Shown here one piece after another: positions 36,046-49,539 of a stretch of 64,000 nucleotides of DNA. Position 1 is the stretch's first letter; every line of letters starts with the position of its first letter. Origin of the DNA: Panorpa germanica. Its lineage: Eukaryota; Arthropoda; Insecta; Mecoptera; Panorpidae. A program made the position numbers and the translations under genes. Below the pieces are notes generated by a model. That model made no database searches and was not told the DNA's origin. It saw only the letters and a program-made list of their open reading frames with translations. The DNA lies in assembly GCA_963678705.1 (NCBI GenBank), contig OY783219.1:9052001-9116000 (forward strand), read 5' to 3'.

Positions 36046-36990
36046 AATGGGCTTGTGTCCTATCCCAGTAAACATTTTGGAGTCACTTTGACATCATATT
36101 GAAGATGCGTCATGATTTTTTTGTCCAGAAAGAGTTCATTTATAGTTCAGTTTCTCACATTTTTTCATATAAAATGTCTACTTTATCGGCTACAGATGGC
36201 GATATTACTCCACCTGTCGGAAAACAAATGAAGATAAAGTTGATGCGAACTATAATTGAAGTGAAATAGTGATAGAAACGTCACTAAATAGGGCACTTCA
36301 CCAAATTGTTTACTGGGATGTCTTAATTTCTGTAAAAGTGTACTATATATTGACAAAGTTGGTTACTAGAACCTCAAATGTTCAATTATTTTTTAATAAC
36401 TCCTTATATGTTAGGAGATATTAACAATTAAAAAGTCATTTTGTCTCTTTAATCATTAAAGCGATTCAACGTTGGCCAACATTCGAACTGCATGTGACAT
36501 CAAAGCTGCTAGTTGCTATCTCTTTTATATAACAGAGCGTAAAAGAGATAGCATAGTCAAGATAGAACTCTGGCAAGTTTACAGGTTACCAACCTTACAG
36601 CTCATAAATCTCTGCTATATGTATTTATATATTAAAATATCAAATATTATTTACAGCTATTTGGAGGAACAATAAAATTCCAATATTATGTCTGCCTTAG
36701 CAGTGTTAAATAAAATAGAAACTAATTATTCTTTGACTTAACTTGATTATTTGACTACCAACAGCTACAGAACATTACCACAGCACTGACCTACTCAACA
36801 AATAACTGACGTTAAAATGAATTTCACGTCATACAAATATGGCCGACCATCTCTGGCACTAAAACTACAATTCAAATTTTTAACTACTATATCTTTGTCA
36901 ATTTAGATATTTAATAAAATAGACACGTTAATACACATTTATTAACATCAATTTCAATCAACAATTGGAAAATTGACTACTAAAAAATGA
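36046..36990 (-). mobile_element. MITE family A copy carrying a nested insertion
   Basis: It starts AATGGGCTTGTGTCCTAT and resumes at 36320 with GTCTTAATTTCTG. Comparison with uninterrupted copies (CCTATGTCTTAA) shows that a repeat F element entered within this MITE. The distal end is degenerate ('gactactaaaaaatga'). Confidence 0.8.
36066..36319 (+). mobile_element. small MITE (repeat F) nested in family A
   Basis: About 250 bp with inverted ends CCCAGTAAACATTTTGG and CCAAATTGTTTACTGGG. The host sequence repeats only AT on both sides, so the target duplication appears to be 2 bp. A second copy is at 49540-49770 and a degraded one near 17440-17610. Confidence 0.8.
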
Positions 36991-37640
36991 TTTTTTGATT
37001 GGCATAACCTGCACAAACAAAAAAGTGAAAGATTTGAATACATTTTTACTTTTATCATAATACCAACTTAATAAATTGGTTAAGCTTCATGAATTTAACA
37101 TATCTAAGCAATTAAACATTATGAATTTTTATGGCAAATTTAAGACATTAATTAAGTCAATATTACTTTCAAGAAATTAAAAACGAACGACAAAAAGCGA
37201 AATTAAAAAAAATATTGGAAGTGTAAAGGTCAGAAATTATGAATTAACGCTTGGTATTTGTAATAAATGAATCTTTCTTTACATAAAGAATTTCTTTTTA
37301 TGTGCGAGAGTTATATAAATAATTACTGTGTTACATGGATGGTAAAAATACGTAATGTTTAACACAGATTGAAGTTTGATAACATTTACTAGGAAAGTAA
37401 CGATGTTTTTTGATGGACACAAATGTTGTATAAATTGTGTTATGTTGTAATAGAAGTTGTGTTATATTTTTGACTAATTAGCGGAAGTATTTCTTGATTT
37501 TAAAGTTTATACTTTATTAGCTTTCTCTGTTGGCGATATTGACTATATACATCATTTTACAGTAGCTATTTCTTTGTCGCTTCAAGTTACCGTTCTCCAG
37601 GACTAAGTTGTTCTAGATCTCATTAGTCATCGCGAAACCT

Positions 37641-37700
37641 ATGGCGTCAGATTTTTGCGAGGCCTTTGCTTTTTTGTGTAATTTATGTAAATTAAAAGTA
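37641..37700 (+). CDS. possible first coding exon, gene unknown
   Basis: An ATG opens MASDFCEAFAFLCNLCKLK and runs directly into a strong donor (GTAAGTATTTTTG), with higher local GC than the surroundings. No downstream exon could be assigned. It may be the start of a gene with a long first intron, or chance. The three Cys residues are not arranged as a known motif. Confidence 0.25.
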
Positions 37701-38239
37701 AGTATTTTTGATGATGATTGATAAGAAATACAATAAAGGTAGAGTTTTAAATTTTATATTGGAATATTGGCACAAAGACGACAAATATTAATGATGATAA
37801 ACTAAAGTACATGAATGTCTTAAAAGGTATACGCAGTAATTCAAAAATTAGTGGGTTGTCTAAAAGCGCGAAGCGCGAGATTCAAGTACTAACATAGTAA
37901 TGACTTTTTCTATTTAGGTTGCCCTGCTTGTCACCCTTTAAGGTCGCCACTATGAGCGAATAAATATGGTACCTTGAAAGCATGCTAGTATCAAGCAAAA
38001 GCAGCACTGTAATAAAAATTGGTTGAAATTGGGAAAACGTATTGCGCGATTTTATTTCTGCGCAATGTTTTTGTAACCCTAACCTGAAAAGGTGGCACCT
38101 AAAGCTTTTCTTTTAACTAAGTTTTATACAGTGCACCCAGTTTTATATCATTATCAAACAGATGCTAGAGATAAGCATGTTGTGATAGGGATGGAAAGAG
38201 GTGTGCTCTTTAACATGTATGAACATGAATGCTTTTAGC

Positions 38240-38706
38240 ATGCTAGTATTATTTATTATATTAATTGTGTGCCTTTCGGCTTTATAATCTACATTATTAT
38301 ATTTCCTAATACATTTCATACAAATTCAAACTTAAAACTAAACTAAAACTATTCTAGACTATTACTACTTCGAATAGTATTTTCTGTTTCTTCGTTTTTG
38401 ATACTCTCTCTTCATGTCCCCTACTCCTCCTTTATTCTCACCGTTTCCTGCTTCTCCTTCCTTCTTGCCTGTATCTCCGTCTCTCACCTCTTGCCTTCCT
38501 TGTCTCCTCTCGACAAACCCTCTATTATCTTTTCGATATCGTTCCTGCCTTCTCTCTTCGTTTTCACTTCTCCACTTATGTCTATTACAGACATAAACCC
38601 CCTATGTTTACTATTTCTTCTTGAAACTCTTCCTTTACTATTTTATTATTGTCTCTATCTCCGTCATCCATCTCTTGTCCTTATCTCCTTTACGCAAATC
38701 CTCTAT
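38240..38706 (-). mobile_element. LINE 3' fragment (minus strand)
   Basis: On the minus strand it ends in the same UTR as 22035-22610 ('gattataaagccgaaaggc') followed by an AT-rich tail (complement of 38240-38270). The body is pyrimidine-rich on the plus strand (38395-38700). The open frames here are by-products of the biased composition. Confidence 0.7.
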
Positions 38707-38715
38707 AAGTGCTAG

Positions 38716-40299
38716 TATTAAACACTATTATGCTCTTACTATTTAATTCAAAATGTAGATATATAGATTAATTAAAGATTTTGTAGTTTCGGCAATTATA
38801 AATCTTATTGTTTAATATTTTAAGGTTATGTTGAAAATACATTAAATTTCATAGAAACATAACAGTCTGCGGGTCCGATTGATTGCTGCACGAATGTGTT
38901 TATGCGAAATTCGTTTCCATTTCCGGCGATCGTTTGACTTTAATCTTTGCATACGGAAGCTTGCGTAAATAATTGTTATACCTGTTTTTATCTTCATCTA
39001 GCATTTCTACTGATAAACGAGTTCCAAGGTTTTTTCAACGAGTTCTTTTACTTATCCAATTTTGAACCCAAGTCGATCGGTTTCCTTTTCTTTCACTCTC
39101 ACGCTCACGAACAAGTTTTCAAAACCAATAGGACGATTTTGTTAAATTAAGTTCGCAAAAAACTGTCACAAATGAAATGTTAATCTTTTGGTTAACTTAC
39201 AAGCGTAAACTCATATATTTAGTATAAAGATTTTTTATTGAGTATGTTTATAAATATTATCACAGCAAATGTGAAATTGTCATGAGTATGCTATTTTTAA
39301 GCACGTATTCTTTTAGATTTAATGCTTTATTTTCTTGGCGCTACAGCACGTTTGTTATTGGGTTTACAAAAAAGTTGCTAAGATAAAATTTGTTCAAAAT
39401 TTAATCCTCTTTAAGATTTGTAATAACTACCAAAGTTGTGGAACCATCTTTTGTCGAGATATCTCAAAGAAACTAAAAAAAGGTTAAAAATTCCATGGTT
39501 TTAAAGGCAGATAAAATTTTTCCAAGGAATTTGAAATCTTTGATCTTCACTTCTGGCTTTAATTAAGAAAGTAGAAACAAATCTAATACCCGATGTCTTG
39601 CGCTAGTTCTAGGTGCAATTTGTAGGTGAACCACTTGTCGTATTTGGTTTTGAAAGCATAATCATTGATCAGCTTCTATTAATTAACAAAAGCAAACCTA
39701 AGAACAGTTCACTACAAGTATGTGACCATGAATTCAAGGATTGATAAAAAAATTGATATTATTATACATATTCAAATCTCTTAATGTTTTAATAAGAGCA
39801 AGGTTATTGAAAATAAAGCCTCTTCTATAATATAAGGCTACAAATAGTAATAATAAAAATCTTCACAATACCGAAACAGTGTTGCACTCTATTTTATAGT
39901 TCTACACTAGTTTTATCGCTTTTTCGGCTCTGAATAGAACACAAAAAATACCATTTCCATTAAAAAGCAATGCTTTTTGAACACACGGAATTCATATTTT
40001 TCCATGTTTTTGAAAACTACAAAAGTATCGTCACTAAAATCACTTTAACTCGTAACTAATCGTATGTCTAGAAATTATAATACATATCTTTTTAAGGTTG
40101 GTAGTGGTACTATCTAAAAATCATATAGTGTATCCATCTATATACATCTTACGAACTTATTGAGTATTGTGATAATACACTATCTACCTATTATAAAATA
40201 AACAAATCTACACCAATGCACATTTATTATACTATTAACATTATACAATTAATGTGAGATTTGACCTAGATGCTGAAATCGCAGTAATATAATAAGAAA
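38716..40299. other. gene-free stretch
   Basis: Nothing I can assign. Open frames up to 67 codons show no recognisable content. Confidence 0.4.
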
Positions 40300-40890
40300 T
40301 AGATTTTGATTCGCGTTTATAGTTGCTTACATAAAACGATTTAAACATAAAAAAACATGGTTTTTTTTTGATAATATTTAATCTGCTGTATTGTACCGCC
40401 ATCTATATTTCGCGTTAATATATATCGCTATATATCGTTTCACCTTATATATCGTTTCGCCCATCTATATATCGCTATATATCGTTTCACCTTAAGGTTT
40501 TGAAAATGAATACTGAATATATGAATAATAATGAATACTCTATATATTTTTAAGTCTTAAGCGTAAGTTTGAGAACCATAAAAAAGGTTATAAATTTAAT
40601 GACAAACCCTTAGAAATGTTACCACTCATATAAAAATTGGAATTTAACTAGAAAATATAGTAATATTCATTTTCAAAAGTTATTTTTGCTTTTCAAACTC
40701 ATTAAAAGTCAGTGGAATAAAGCTTAAAATGTAGATACGTTATTCATCTAACTAATTGCAGCTTTAGATTTTGATTCGCGTTTATAGTTATTTACATAAA
40801 ACGATTTAAACATAAAAAAAACATGGTTTTTTGATAATATTTAACCTGCTGTATAGTATCGCCATCTATATTTCGCGAATCAACCTTAAG
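40300..40890 (-). mobile_element. MITE family B, two rearranged partial copies
   Basis: One fragment (about 40300-40494) ends in a short triplication of 'tatatcg...tttc' around 40425-40492. A second (about 40497-40885) repeats the same body in the same orientation, ending at the 'gccatctatatttcgcgaa' inner motif. Local tandem duplication of the terminal region is likely. Confidence 0.65.
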
Positions 40891-41419
40891 GAACTTGAAG
40901 TAACAATTGAGTAACAAAAATGACCAGAGATCAGTAGATAGGGGAGAAACGTACAAAAAGTTACACTGTCTTATTGTACATACGCAATTTAAGTATTAGA
41001 ACTTTTATATAACGCAAAATACACGGTGCCGGAAGTCCAGAAAAACGCTGATGGGGTACATATTACCTGCACAGGTAAACCGGAACGCGTATGCGATAAA
41101 ATTGTAAGGTTAATCGTACAGTTTTATTACATACACTCTCCGGTTTACCTGTGCAAATAGTTTACTAGGTAAACCTGTTAGATATACCGTTATACAACTA
41201 CGTCAACAGCCTACATTACATTTAAAGTTACATCGCCTTTGTGAAAAACCCATTACAACAAAATGAGAACGTATATGTTACAAAGCGATATTAATTCCAT
41301 TAAATAATAAATGATTTAATAAACATCAACATCATCAATCCGATTGAATCATCATCATGATATAATCATGGTATTTAAAATTACAACATTTTAACAACAT
41401 TGTTATACAATCTGTCCAT

Positions 41420-41660
41420 ATGTGACCGAACCGTACGACGTAACGGTTTGGAACATTGCCGTTGCCGTTACCGTAGCCGTTGCTGATGGTCTAAATAAAA
41501 GGGAAAGTCGTTACCAGTTTGGAGCCCGACTTTTTGAGTTACTGGTACTGCTTGTTGGTGAAGAATGGGTTGCCAGCAGTGGACGTGTGTGTTGCGACAA
41601 CGTTGCGACCAATCACGCATGCGCGGACTGTATATGACAGACAGATCAATTACGTTACGA
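41420..41660. promoter_or_regulatory. GC/CpG-rich island, possible promoter
   Basis: About 240 bp stand out by their CpG content in very AT-rich DNA. They contain an NRF1-like CGCATGCGCG near 41614-41623, an ATTGG (CCAAT) motif on the opposite strand near 41605-41612, and a short array of CCGTTGCCGTTACCGTAGCC. The open frame through it (71 codons) looks like a consequence of composition. No gene could be tied to it. Confidence 0.35.
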
Positions 41661-42519
41661 TATTATTGAATATTTATTATAGAATATTAGAGATATGACC
41701 CAATATTTCAAGGTGAATTTTGTGTAATAAAACACGTACTCGAAAACGTACAATGGGGTTGCGGATTGGGCTTTTTTTAATATTGGCGTATTATTATTTT
41801 AAATATCCAAATGTTTATAGAGTAAAGCCTCATACTCACGCACTGTTTTGATATTGGATTTACTGTTTTTATTTAATATTGTAATCTAGATTTCAGGTTC
41901 TCGTTTAAGCATTCCTTTTCACATTTGTGTTTTAATTTAAATTTAGTTAAATTAGTTGGTGCGTATGCATCGTTAGTAATATAAATTTTGACAGTTCGAC
42001 AAAATTGTATGTGAAATAATTAAAATTGATATTTTTAATAACAATTAATAATCGAAATTGTTTTCACTTCTATATTTTTCAAAAACTGACATTTAACTTC
42101 TTTAAAAAATAAATCCTACTGCATTTTGACATATTGTCACATTTTGGAGGTTATAATTTAATATTTTTAATTTAAAACATTGGACCTTGTAAGGTTCTAT
42201 AAAAACTTAAAAAATAAATTAAATTAAAAAGGGTACTGTGAATGACTACGCGTATTGCCCTATGCTTAACAATTTAAATTAAATACAAAATACAAAATTA
42301 AATTAATGCAGTGAGTGGGAATGATACTTTATAGTTATATCAAATTTTAATTTCAGTTTTGCCGCTAGTTTTACAAGAAACAAGTAGTAGTAAGTAATCG
42401 AGATTATTTTTTCTTGCTCGCAATCTTCGTTATATAATACTTTATGGGATACACAATCCAACTGGTATCTCTGTTGTATAAAAAACATATTTGCTGCAAG
42501 TCGCGAGACATGCATTGGA

Positions 42520-42625
42520 ATTTTCTATAACGTTGAATCCCTTGAATAATTAAAGAGACAAAATGACTTTTTTAATTGCTAATATCTCCTAAAATATAAG
42601 GAGTTATTAAAAAATAATTGGACAA
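42520..42625 (+). mobile_element. MITE family A, internal fragment
   Basis: About 100 bp match the 'acgttgaatccctt...ataattggac' part of the element. No ends are present. The rest of 41660-43350 shows no recognisable features. Confidence 0.6.
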
Positions 42626-43351
42626 GCATATTATTCTTCATTGTTCAAGGTACTCGCCGCACAGACAAGGCTGTAATATGCCTGAGGAATATAGGCAGAT
42701 ATTTGAAAGCAGGGAAAACCTTATTGCGTTTATCAGTAAAACTAATTTAATTTTTTTTATTTTAAGTAGTCATACTCGTGTTTATAAGTTGTAAATGTTT
42801 ATACATGTATATATTGTTTTAAGTGCTAATAACCTTTAAAAGTTGTTGCACTCAAATAAATATTAAAAAAAATAATAATTGGATATTCGAGGTTCTGTTA
42901 ACTACATACTTTTATAAAAAAATTTCGTTGAAAGGGTTAAAAAATCATTTCTTTCAAAAAGATAAAAATTAAAAAAAGAATTATTGATTCCGAAACAATT
43001 TTTTTTGAGGTTTGGGCTCCTGTGTTGCTTTTGGTTAATTGTGGCACTCACTGCTTTGGATTATATGATATAAATTCAACAGTGGAGTCATTAGAAACCC
43101 ACCCCCTATGGGGCTTCGTTAGAAATTCTGGACCTACATTCATCATATCGACAACCACTGCTCGTTTAGGACGAAATTTCCTTGGAATATAGGCTATTTA
43201 CTGACTAGATGCGATCCCAAAAGAATTTTTTGTTTAACTCGCTATGGTCAACAGGCTATGTAGAGGTGAGAAGATAAGGGTTGGTATGTGGGTCATATAA
43301 TATGTTGTGGCTATTGCTTAAATATATGTAATAAGCTAATATATATCTTCT

Positions 43352-43667
43352 TCTTAATATATATAAATTACGTGTCACGTTGTTCCATCGCGATGGACTC
43401 CTAAACTACTTAACCGATTTTAATCAAATTTGTACACCGGGTGCAGTTTGATCCAACTTGAAAGATAGGATAGCTTACATCTCAATTTATGATTAATTAT
43501 TATGATTTATTATTAATTATCTGATTTTAAAAGATGGCGACATCTGTTGATAAATAGATTGAGTAAATATTCTGTTGACTAGATTGAGTAAATATTCAAT
43601 AGATGGCGCTATGTAATGTAATATGACAAAAACGTTAGTCACAGCAACGCGTGGCCGGGACAGCTAG
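43352..43667 (+). mobile_element. Helitron-like non-autonomous element, copy 1
   Basis: It starts TCTTAATATATATAAATTACG and ends GGCCGGGACAGCTAG, followed by T. This fits Helitron termini (5' TC, 3' CTRR, insertion between A and T). The body shares 'gatggactcctaaactacttaac' with the other copies. There are no terminal inverted repeats. Confidence 0.85.
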
Positions 43668-44267
43668 TAAAATATAAATTCAACTTGAATCCGTATAAAA
43701 TCTAAATGGTTCACTGGGTTAGCTGCTAACTCCACTGTTGATATCTATAGTACAACGGTGGCTCAACAGGAACTAGTAATACTATACACGAAATTAGGAA
43801 ATTCATTTTACTCCTATTGACTAATTCTGATTATTAATGATATTAATTATACACAAATATGACGGAAATTAATTATACAGTTAATTAATATTTAAATCAT
43901 TAACATAATAGCACTTTTATTTAAATACAAATTAAAAACTAATTACTTTTTGTAAAATTTAAATATCAATATTACGAAATACGTATTCAAAATTGTTGGT
44001 AGATTTCTAAAAGGATTATGTTCGTATATGGAATATAGCAGACGTTCCCAAACTATGATCCTGCGTCTCATCCAGCACATAACCTGATGAATTAACATAA
44101 AATACATGTATGTTAACTGTGGGTCGCAGGTATGTCCCAAATTACGTCACTTTGTTTTGAATTGCATTGCCTTTGTTCAGTATTGTGTAACGCATTGCTG
44201 CAACTTTACTATTACTTTATTATTTTATGAAATTTGGAATAACAAATTTTATATTATATTTATATAC

Positions 44268-44833
44268 ACTAAACTCTCTTTATTCCGGCATTTTATAGGT
44301 CGGTATATCCTGTAAAGTCCGGCATCGATTCAGCTGTTTTTACATATTAAAAAAAACATTTTCTTATCATAATGCAGAATTGAAATAGACAAAAATATCT
44401 GTATTTTATGTAATTTGGAATAACAAATTTTATATTATACTTATATACAGTAAACTCTCTTTATTCCGACATTTTATGGTTCGGTATATCCTGTTAAGTC
44501 CGGCATCGATTATTGTATAAACATATAAAGGAGTGAGAAAGGACTTTTGGAAGGGGTGTGAATGGGTAGATAGAATAAGGATCACAAAATATAATTAAGC
44601 ACAATGATATGTAATTTAAGGATTTAAGGCGGAAGAATGTAGTGCGTTATGGCAAATACATTACAATAAATAATTAATAATAATATTTAAAATAACATAT
44701 AGCAATCATATCAAATACATGTTTAAATTGTTTTGCATTTTTATCTAGAGTGATTTATATTTGATATTTAAAGTAAAACTGCATTGATATTCGATAATCC
44801 GATACCGAACGTCGGATAAAGAGAGTTGTAAGG
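44268..44833. mobile_element. pogo/Tigger-like MITE
   Basis: Left end CTAAACTCTCTTTATTCCGGC and right end GTCGGATAAAGAGAGTTGTAAGG form imperfect inverted repeats of the pogo/Tigger type. The left end is duplicated in direct orientation at about 44408-44510 (a roughly 180-bp tandem step). No transposase is present. Confidence 0.7.
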
Positions 44834-45049
44834 TATATTAGCATGTGTATCTGCAAAGTAATAAATAGGACACTGTCTTCTTAGACTGTAGACTGTAAAT
44901 ACCTTATTCCAAAAATATAACTGTCGGTAAACACAAGGAACCAAATCTGGCAATGCAATGTTTGTCTTTATTGCATCTAAAACGAAGATAAATGCGCAGG
45001 GCAACTTAGGAGAATTAGCCTTGTTAACATCCAAAATATATAGATACAT

Positions 45050-46530
45050 AATATGAAAATAATAATAAAAATTCTATGGGCCGGTTGCTGAACACATAAT
45101 TATCGCAAAGTTTGAGTAAAATGGACAGTCGTAAATGCAGTACCTTTTACTTTTACGATAACTATGAGTTCAGTAACCAGTTCTATAACTAAAGAATAAA
45201 TAAAATAAACAAATTGACATATAAAAAGAAATTGCATAAATAAGTTACATAGCATTTAAATAAAATATAAATATAAATTTTACGTAAATACTATATTTTG
45301 TTTACTGTGCATGCAATAGTGTAAGTTTTTAATGTTATAAAATACCAATACAATAATAAGTAATATATCTTACCCTGATAAATGTAATAATATTTATATA
45401 TACGAGTATATGGCACAACGGACACACCCCCTTGCACTGAGGTTATAAAAACAAGAATATGTTCACTGAATCGAATCCTTTGTCGATGGAACGTATCTAG
45501 TAGGTTGCTTAGATGCTGCTAGACCACTCGATAGATTATTAAATAACACTATTTATGTATACTATATAATTGCTATTAAAATAACAAAGCAACAACGTGG
45601 ACTGACGATGGCCGGTCTAGGTGTTGGTCTGGGGCATTGATCGACGTTTACTAACTTCAAGACATGCGTTTACTTTCTGCAGGTGTTGGACCTTTGTGGT
45701 GTACTTCTTATGTCCCCCCTTTTTCCCCACTTTTACTTATTTGTAAGAAATTTATGTTATCTATATAGTAATGTGCTATCGCGTATAAACGGACTGTTTT
45801 TTGAATCATCGTGGGTTTTCAGAATACATTTACAATTAATTATAAAATTTGGTTGTGAAGTTTGGACCTTATAGAGATCTATAAGCTGCTAGGGCGTATC
45901 TGCGATCTGTCGGCGGTATCCAAGTTCTCGAACGGCAAATGTCGCTCAGTTCCTTTCAATAGCTTAGTGGGCGCACAATTTGATTATGAAGGACCTTTTA
46001 GCTATTTAGTAATTAATAGCAATTTTTTATTTATATCAAAAGTACACTATTGAATTACATATACACTATTGAATTACATATTAATTGATTAAAAACTTTA
46101 GTTAATAAGAATACTAGTTACGATACTAGCCATGTAACTCGCGGTTTAAGTTATAAATAAAAATATGTGTAATTATTATTTTATGTAAATGCACTAAAAG
46201 GTTAAGCGTGCTGTAGGTTTGAGTGTTGAAGCGATAAGAACGAATTAGAACCAAATGCGTAGTCTAGAAAAGTGAATCGTAAAACAAAGGATGTTTACAT
46301 AAGAAATATTGTCGTTTGCCCACAGAGAGTAGTGTATATAAAACCAACTAGACATAAAATATAAATGAAATACAAAGAAATCTTAGATCTAACATTAATT
46401 AAAAATAAAAGCAAAATATTGATATACAAATATGAATATTGCATGCATTTATTAACAGAATTCTTAGATTTAATATTTATTTTTTTCTGAAAACTGATAT
46501 AGAATTTAATAGAATCGACATTAGAATTAT
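45050..46530. other. gene-free stretch
   Basis: Mostly featureless. A GC-richer patch near 45870-45990 is open in one frame but lacks recognisable homology or splice context. Confidence 0.4.
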
Positions 46531-46531
46531 A

Positions 46532-46566
46532 GAATCGACCACTAAAAAATGAGGACACAAGCCCAT
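46532..46566 (-). mobile_element. MITE family A, terminal fragment
   Basis: Only the last 35 bp survive (GACCACTAAAAAATGAGGAC to AAGCCCATTG). Confidence 0.7.
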
Positions 46567-46742
46567 TGACTTCAAATTCAACGGAGTCTATTTTAATCAT
46601 TATTAATTCAAACACAGTTTTAGAGTGCTTTGTCCGAAATGCATTCTGTGATTGGTACACATCATGGACGCCAAAGCAAGTGGGCGAAAGAATTAGCGAA
46701 GCAAATAAGCCAACATTAAATAAAAATTATAATATTATCTAA

Positions 46743-47074
46743 TCTTAATATATATAAATTACGTGTCACATGTTTGTCCGAGTTTGTCCGCGATGGACTC
46801 CTAAACTACTTAACCGATTTTAATCAAATTTGTACACCGTGTGCAGTTTGATCCAACTGGAAAGATAGGATAGCTTACATCTCAATTTATGATTGCAATA
46901 TTATCTTATTGCAAATTAATTAATTATCTGTTAGCTCCAAACGATTTTAAAAGATGGCGACATCTGTTGACTAGATTGAGTAAATATAGATTGAGTAAAT
47001 ATTCAATAGATGGCGCTATGTAATGTAATATGACAAAAACGTTAGTCACAGCAACGCGTGGCCGGGACAGCTAG
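46743..47074 (+). mobile_element. Helitron-like element, copy 2
   Basis: TC start, CTAG end, body as in copy 1, followed without any spacer by copy 3. Confidence 0.85.
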
Positions 47075-47387
47075 TCTAATATATATAAATTACGTGTCAC
47101 GTTGTGTGTCCGCGATGGACTCCTAAACTACTTAACCGATTTTAATCAAATTTGTACACCGTGTGCAGTTTGATCCAACTTGAAAGATAGGATAGCTTAC
47201 ATCTCAATTTATGATTGCAATATTATCTTATTGCAAATTATTTGTCTATTAATTATCTGTTAGCTCCAAACGATTTTAAAAGATGGCGACATCTGTTGAC
47301 TAGATTGAGTAAATATTCAATAGATGGCGCTATGTAATGTAATATGACAAAAACGTTAGTCACAGCAACGCGTGGCCGGGACAGCTA
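47075..47387 (+). mobile_element. Helitron-like element, copy 3, head to tail with copy 2
   Basis: It begins TCTAATATATATAAATTACG directly after the CTAG of copy 2. The 3' end stops at GGGACAGCTA without the final G. The in-tandem arrangement is typical of Helitron insertion at the end of an earlier copy or of end bypass. Confidence 0.85.
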
Positions 47388-47864
47388 TTATATTATATAA
47401 ATTAAAATATTGCATAAACATAAAAGTATATTCTATGAGAACTTTCCGCCAGTGTTAATCACACAGTTTTATAAAATTATATAGAAATTAATATTAATTG
47501 ACTAATGCATATTCTTTATAATTAAATTGCAGTTGTAGTTGCAATAATTATTTATAAAACAAACAACGCAACTACCAAGTAATTAACGCAACAAATTCAA
47601 TTGTTAATTGCATTGAGGCTGAACATTTCAATTATTCATAGGTGATATAACCTATTTCATTTCTGAATTATAGAAATGTTTAAAAAGTTTGCTGTAATTG
47701 AATTATACATGTCTAGTGTTTTTTTCTGTTTTAATTTCTAACGTCGCGGCTAACATGAAACGTATATTTGACTTAAAATACTGGTTAAACTTTATCTATA
47801 AAAACTACTGATATTTTACTTATTTTAAAAAAGTAAGAAAGAAAACTTAAAGTAAATGTAAAGA

Positions 47865-48495
47865 AATGGGCTTGTGTCCTCATTTCTTAGTGGTCGATTT
47901 TTCAATTGTTGATTGAAACTGATGTTAATAAATGTGTATTAGCGTGTCTATTTTATTAAATATCTAAATATTGACGGAGATATAGCAATTAAAAGTTTGA
48001 ATTGTAGTTTTAGCGCTAGAAATTGTCGGCCATATTTGTATGACGTGAAATGCATTTATTCGTCAGTTATTTGTTGAGTAGGTCAGTGCTGTGGTAATGT
48101 TTTGTAGCTGTTGGTAGTCGAAATAATCAAGTCAAATCAAATAATAATAAGTTTTTATTTTATTTAACCCTGTTACGGCAGACATAATATTGAAATTTTA
48201 TTGTTCCTTAAAGTAACTGTAAATAATATTTGATATTTTGATATATAAATACATATAGCAGAGATTTATGAGCTGTAAGGTTGGTAACGCTTGTGATGTC
48301 ACATGCATTTGGAATGTTGTACAACGTTGAATCCCTTTAATAATTAAAGAGACAAAATGACTTTTTTAATTGTTAATGTCTCTTAACATATAAGGAGTTA
48401 TTAAAAAATAATTGAACATTTGAGGTTCTAGTAACCCACTTTATCAATATATAGTACAGTTTTATAGAAATTAACAAATAGGACACAAGCCCATT
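47865..48495 (+). mobile_element. MITE family A, full-length copy
   Basis: Intact ends AATGGGCTTGTGTCCTCATT and GGACACAAGCCCATT; 631 bp. Confidence 0.9.
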
Positions 48496-49022
48496 TTAAA
48501 AATTGGACGTATTTTTTCATCAAACTTCGAACACTACATTCAAGACAACAAACAGTATTTAAACTAAGAAATCTTGTAATTACCAGTATTTAAATAGCAT
48601 CAAGTAAAAAACTTGGCATAACTTCCTGTATAATAATATACTCGTAGTACAGATTAAAATCCAGTTGCCAAATAATTTGCAAGTACGACATGTTTCTAAC
48701 CGGGCTACTTTGTGCGTAATGGTTTGGTCTTAGCTCTTAGTAGATATGCACAGCCCCGAGTCCAAAGTACTTGTGTTTAAGTTTGTTCAAGGCCGTTTGG
48801 TCTTGTACAACTGTGTACTAAGAAACATAAAGAGTCATTATGTTATGAGCGTGTTAATTAATCATGTAAATATTATATGGTGATTGTGTAATACTCACTA
48901 TGTTGGCAAACATGTGTGAAAAAGTTGTGCTGCGTTCTCACACATGTCAAGTAAACAAATGCAATTAGAAAATGCATGCGTTATATAATATGCGTGATGC
49001 AAATACGTTATTCGCTTGTGTC

Positions 49023-49437
49023 GTGCCAGTGTTACCAACCCTACTGTTTTAACAGTAGATTTGCTGTTTTCACATGGATGTCCCTGTTTTCTGTTTCATT
49101 CCTAATTTTTACTGTTTTTCGATTAGCGTTCAGCGCCACCTATTACACTATGCAAATATTTTTTAAAAAGAAAAATGAGTGTGAAAATATTGAATATGAG
49201 GCAATTGAGAATGAAAGTGGAAAATAATTTTACTTTGATTTTTATTTTTTTGTTGTTGTGATTATTAATATAACAATGTATGTGAGTTCTGGTAACTAAG
49301 AAAATTGTTCATTGTTTTAATTATATGAGCAAAAGTATGAAATCTGCCTTTTTTTCTTTACCTACTGTTTTCTCCTGTTTTTTTTTTGCGAGCTGCTGTT
49401 TTTTAGTTTTTTGGGGTTGGCAACACTGTGTCGTGCA
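49023..49437. mobile_element. MITE with CAGTGTTRCCAACC ends
   Basis: Left GTCGTGCCAGTGTTACCAACC is mirrored by right GGTTGGCAACACTGTGTCGTGC about 400 bp later. Short T-rich direct repeats around 'ctactgtttt' lie inside. Open frames are not convincing. Superfamily unassigned. Confidence 0.6.
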
Positions 49438-49539
49438 TTCGCATTGTATAGTAGTATTAAAACGCATGCGCACTTTTGAGGTTATGGTACGAATACACAT
49501 GCTAGTAATAGCAAGAAGGCAAATGACAACGCGGTAAAC

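Noticed and set aside
38398-38715. Overlapping Ser/Leu/Pro-rich open frames
   Set aside because: Pyrimidine-rich body of a truncated LINE on the minus strand; composition explains the openness.
41422-41637. 71-codon open frame with CxxC near its end
   Set aside because: No splice or polyadenylation context; treated as a by-product of the CpG-rich patch.
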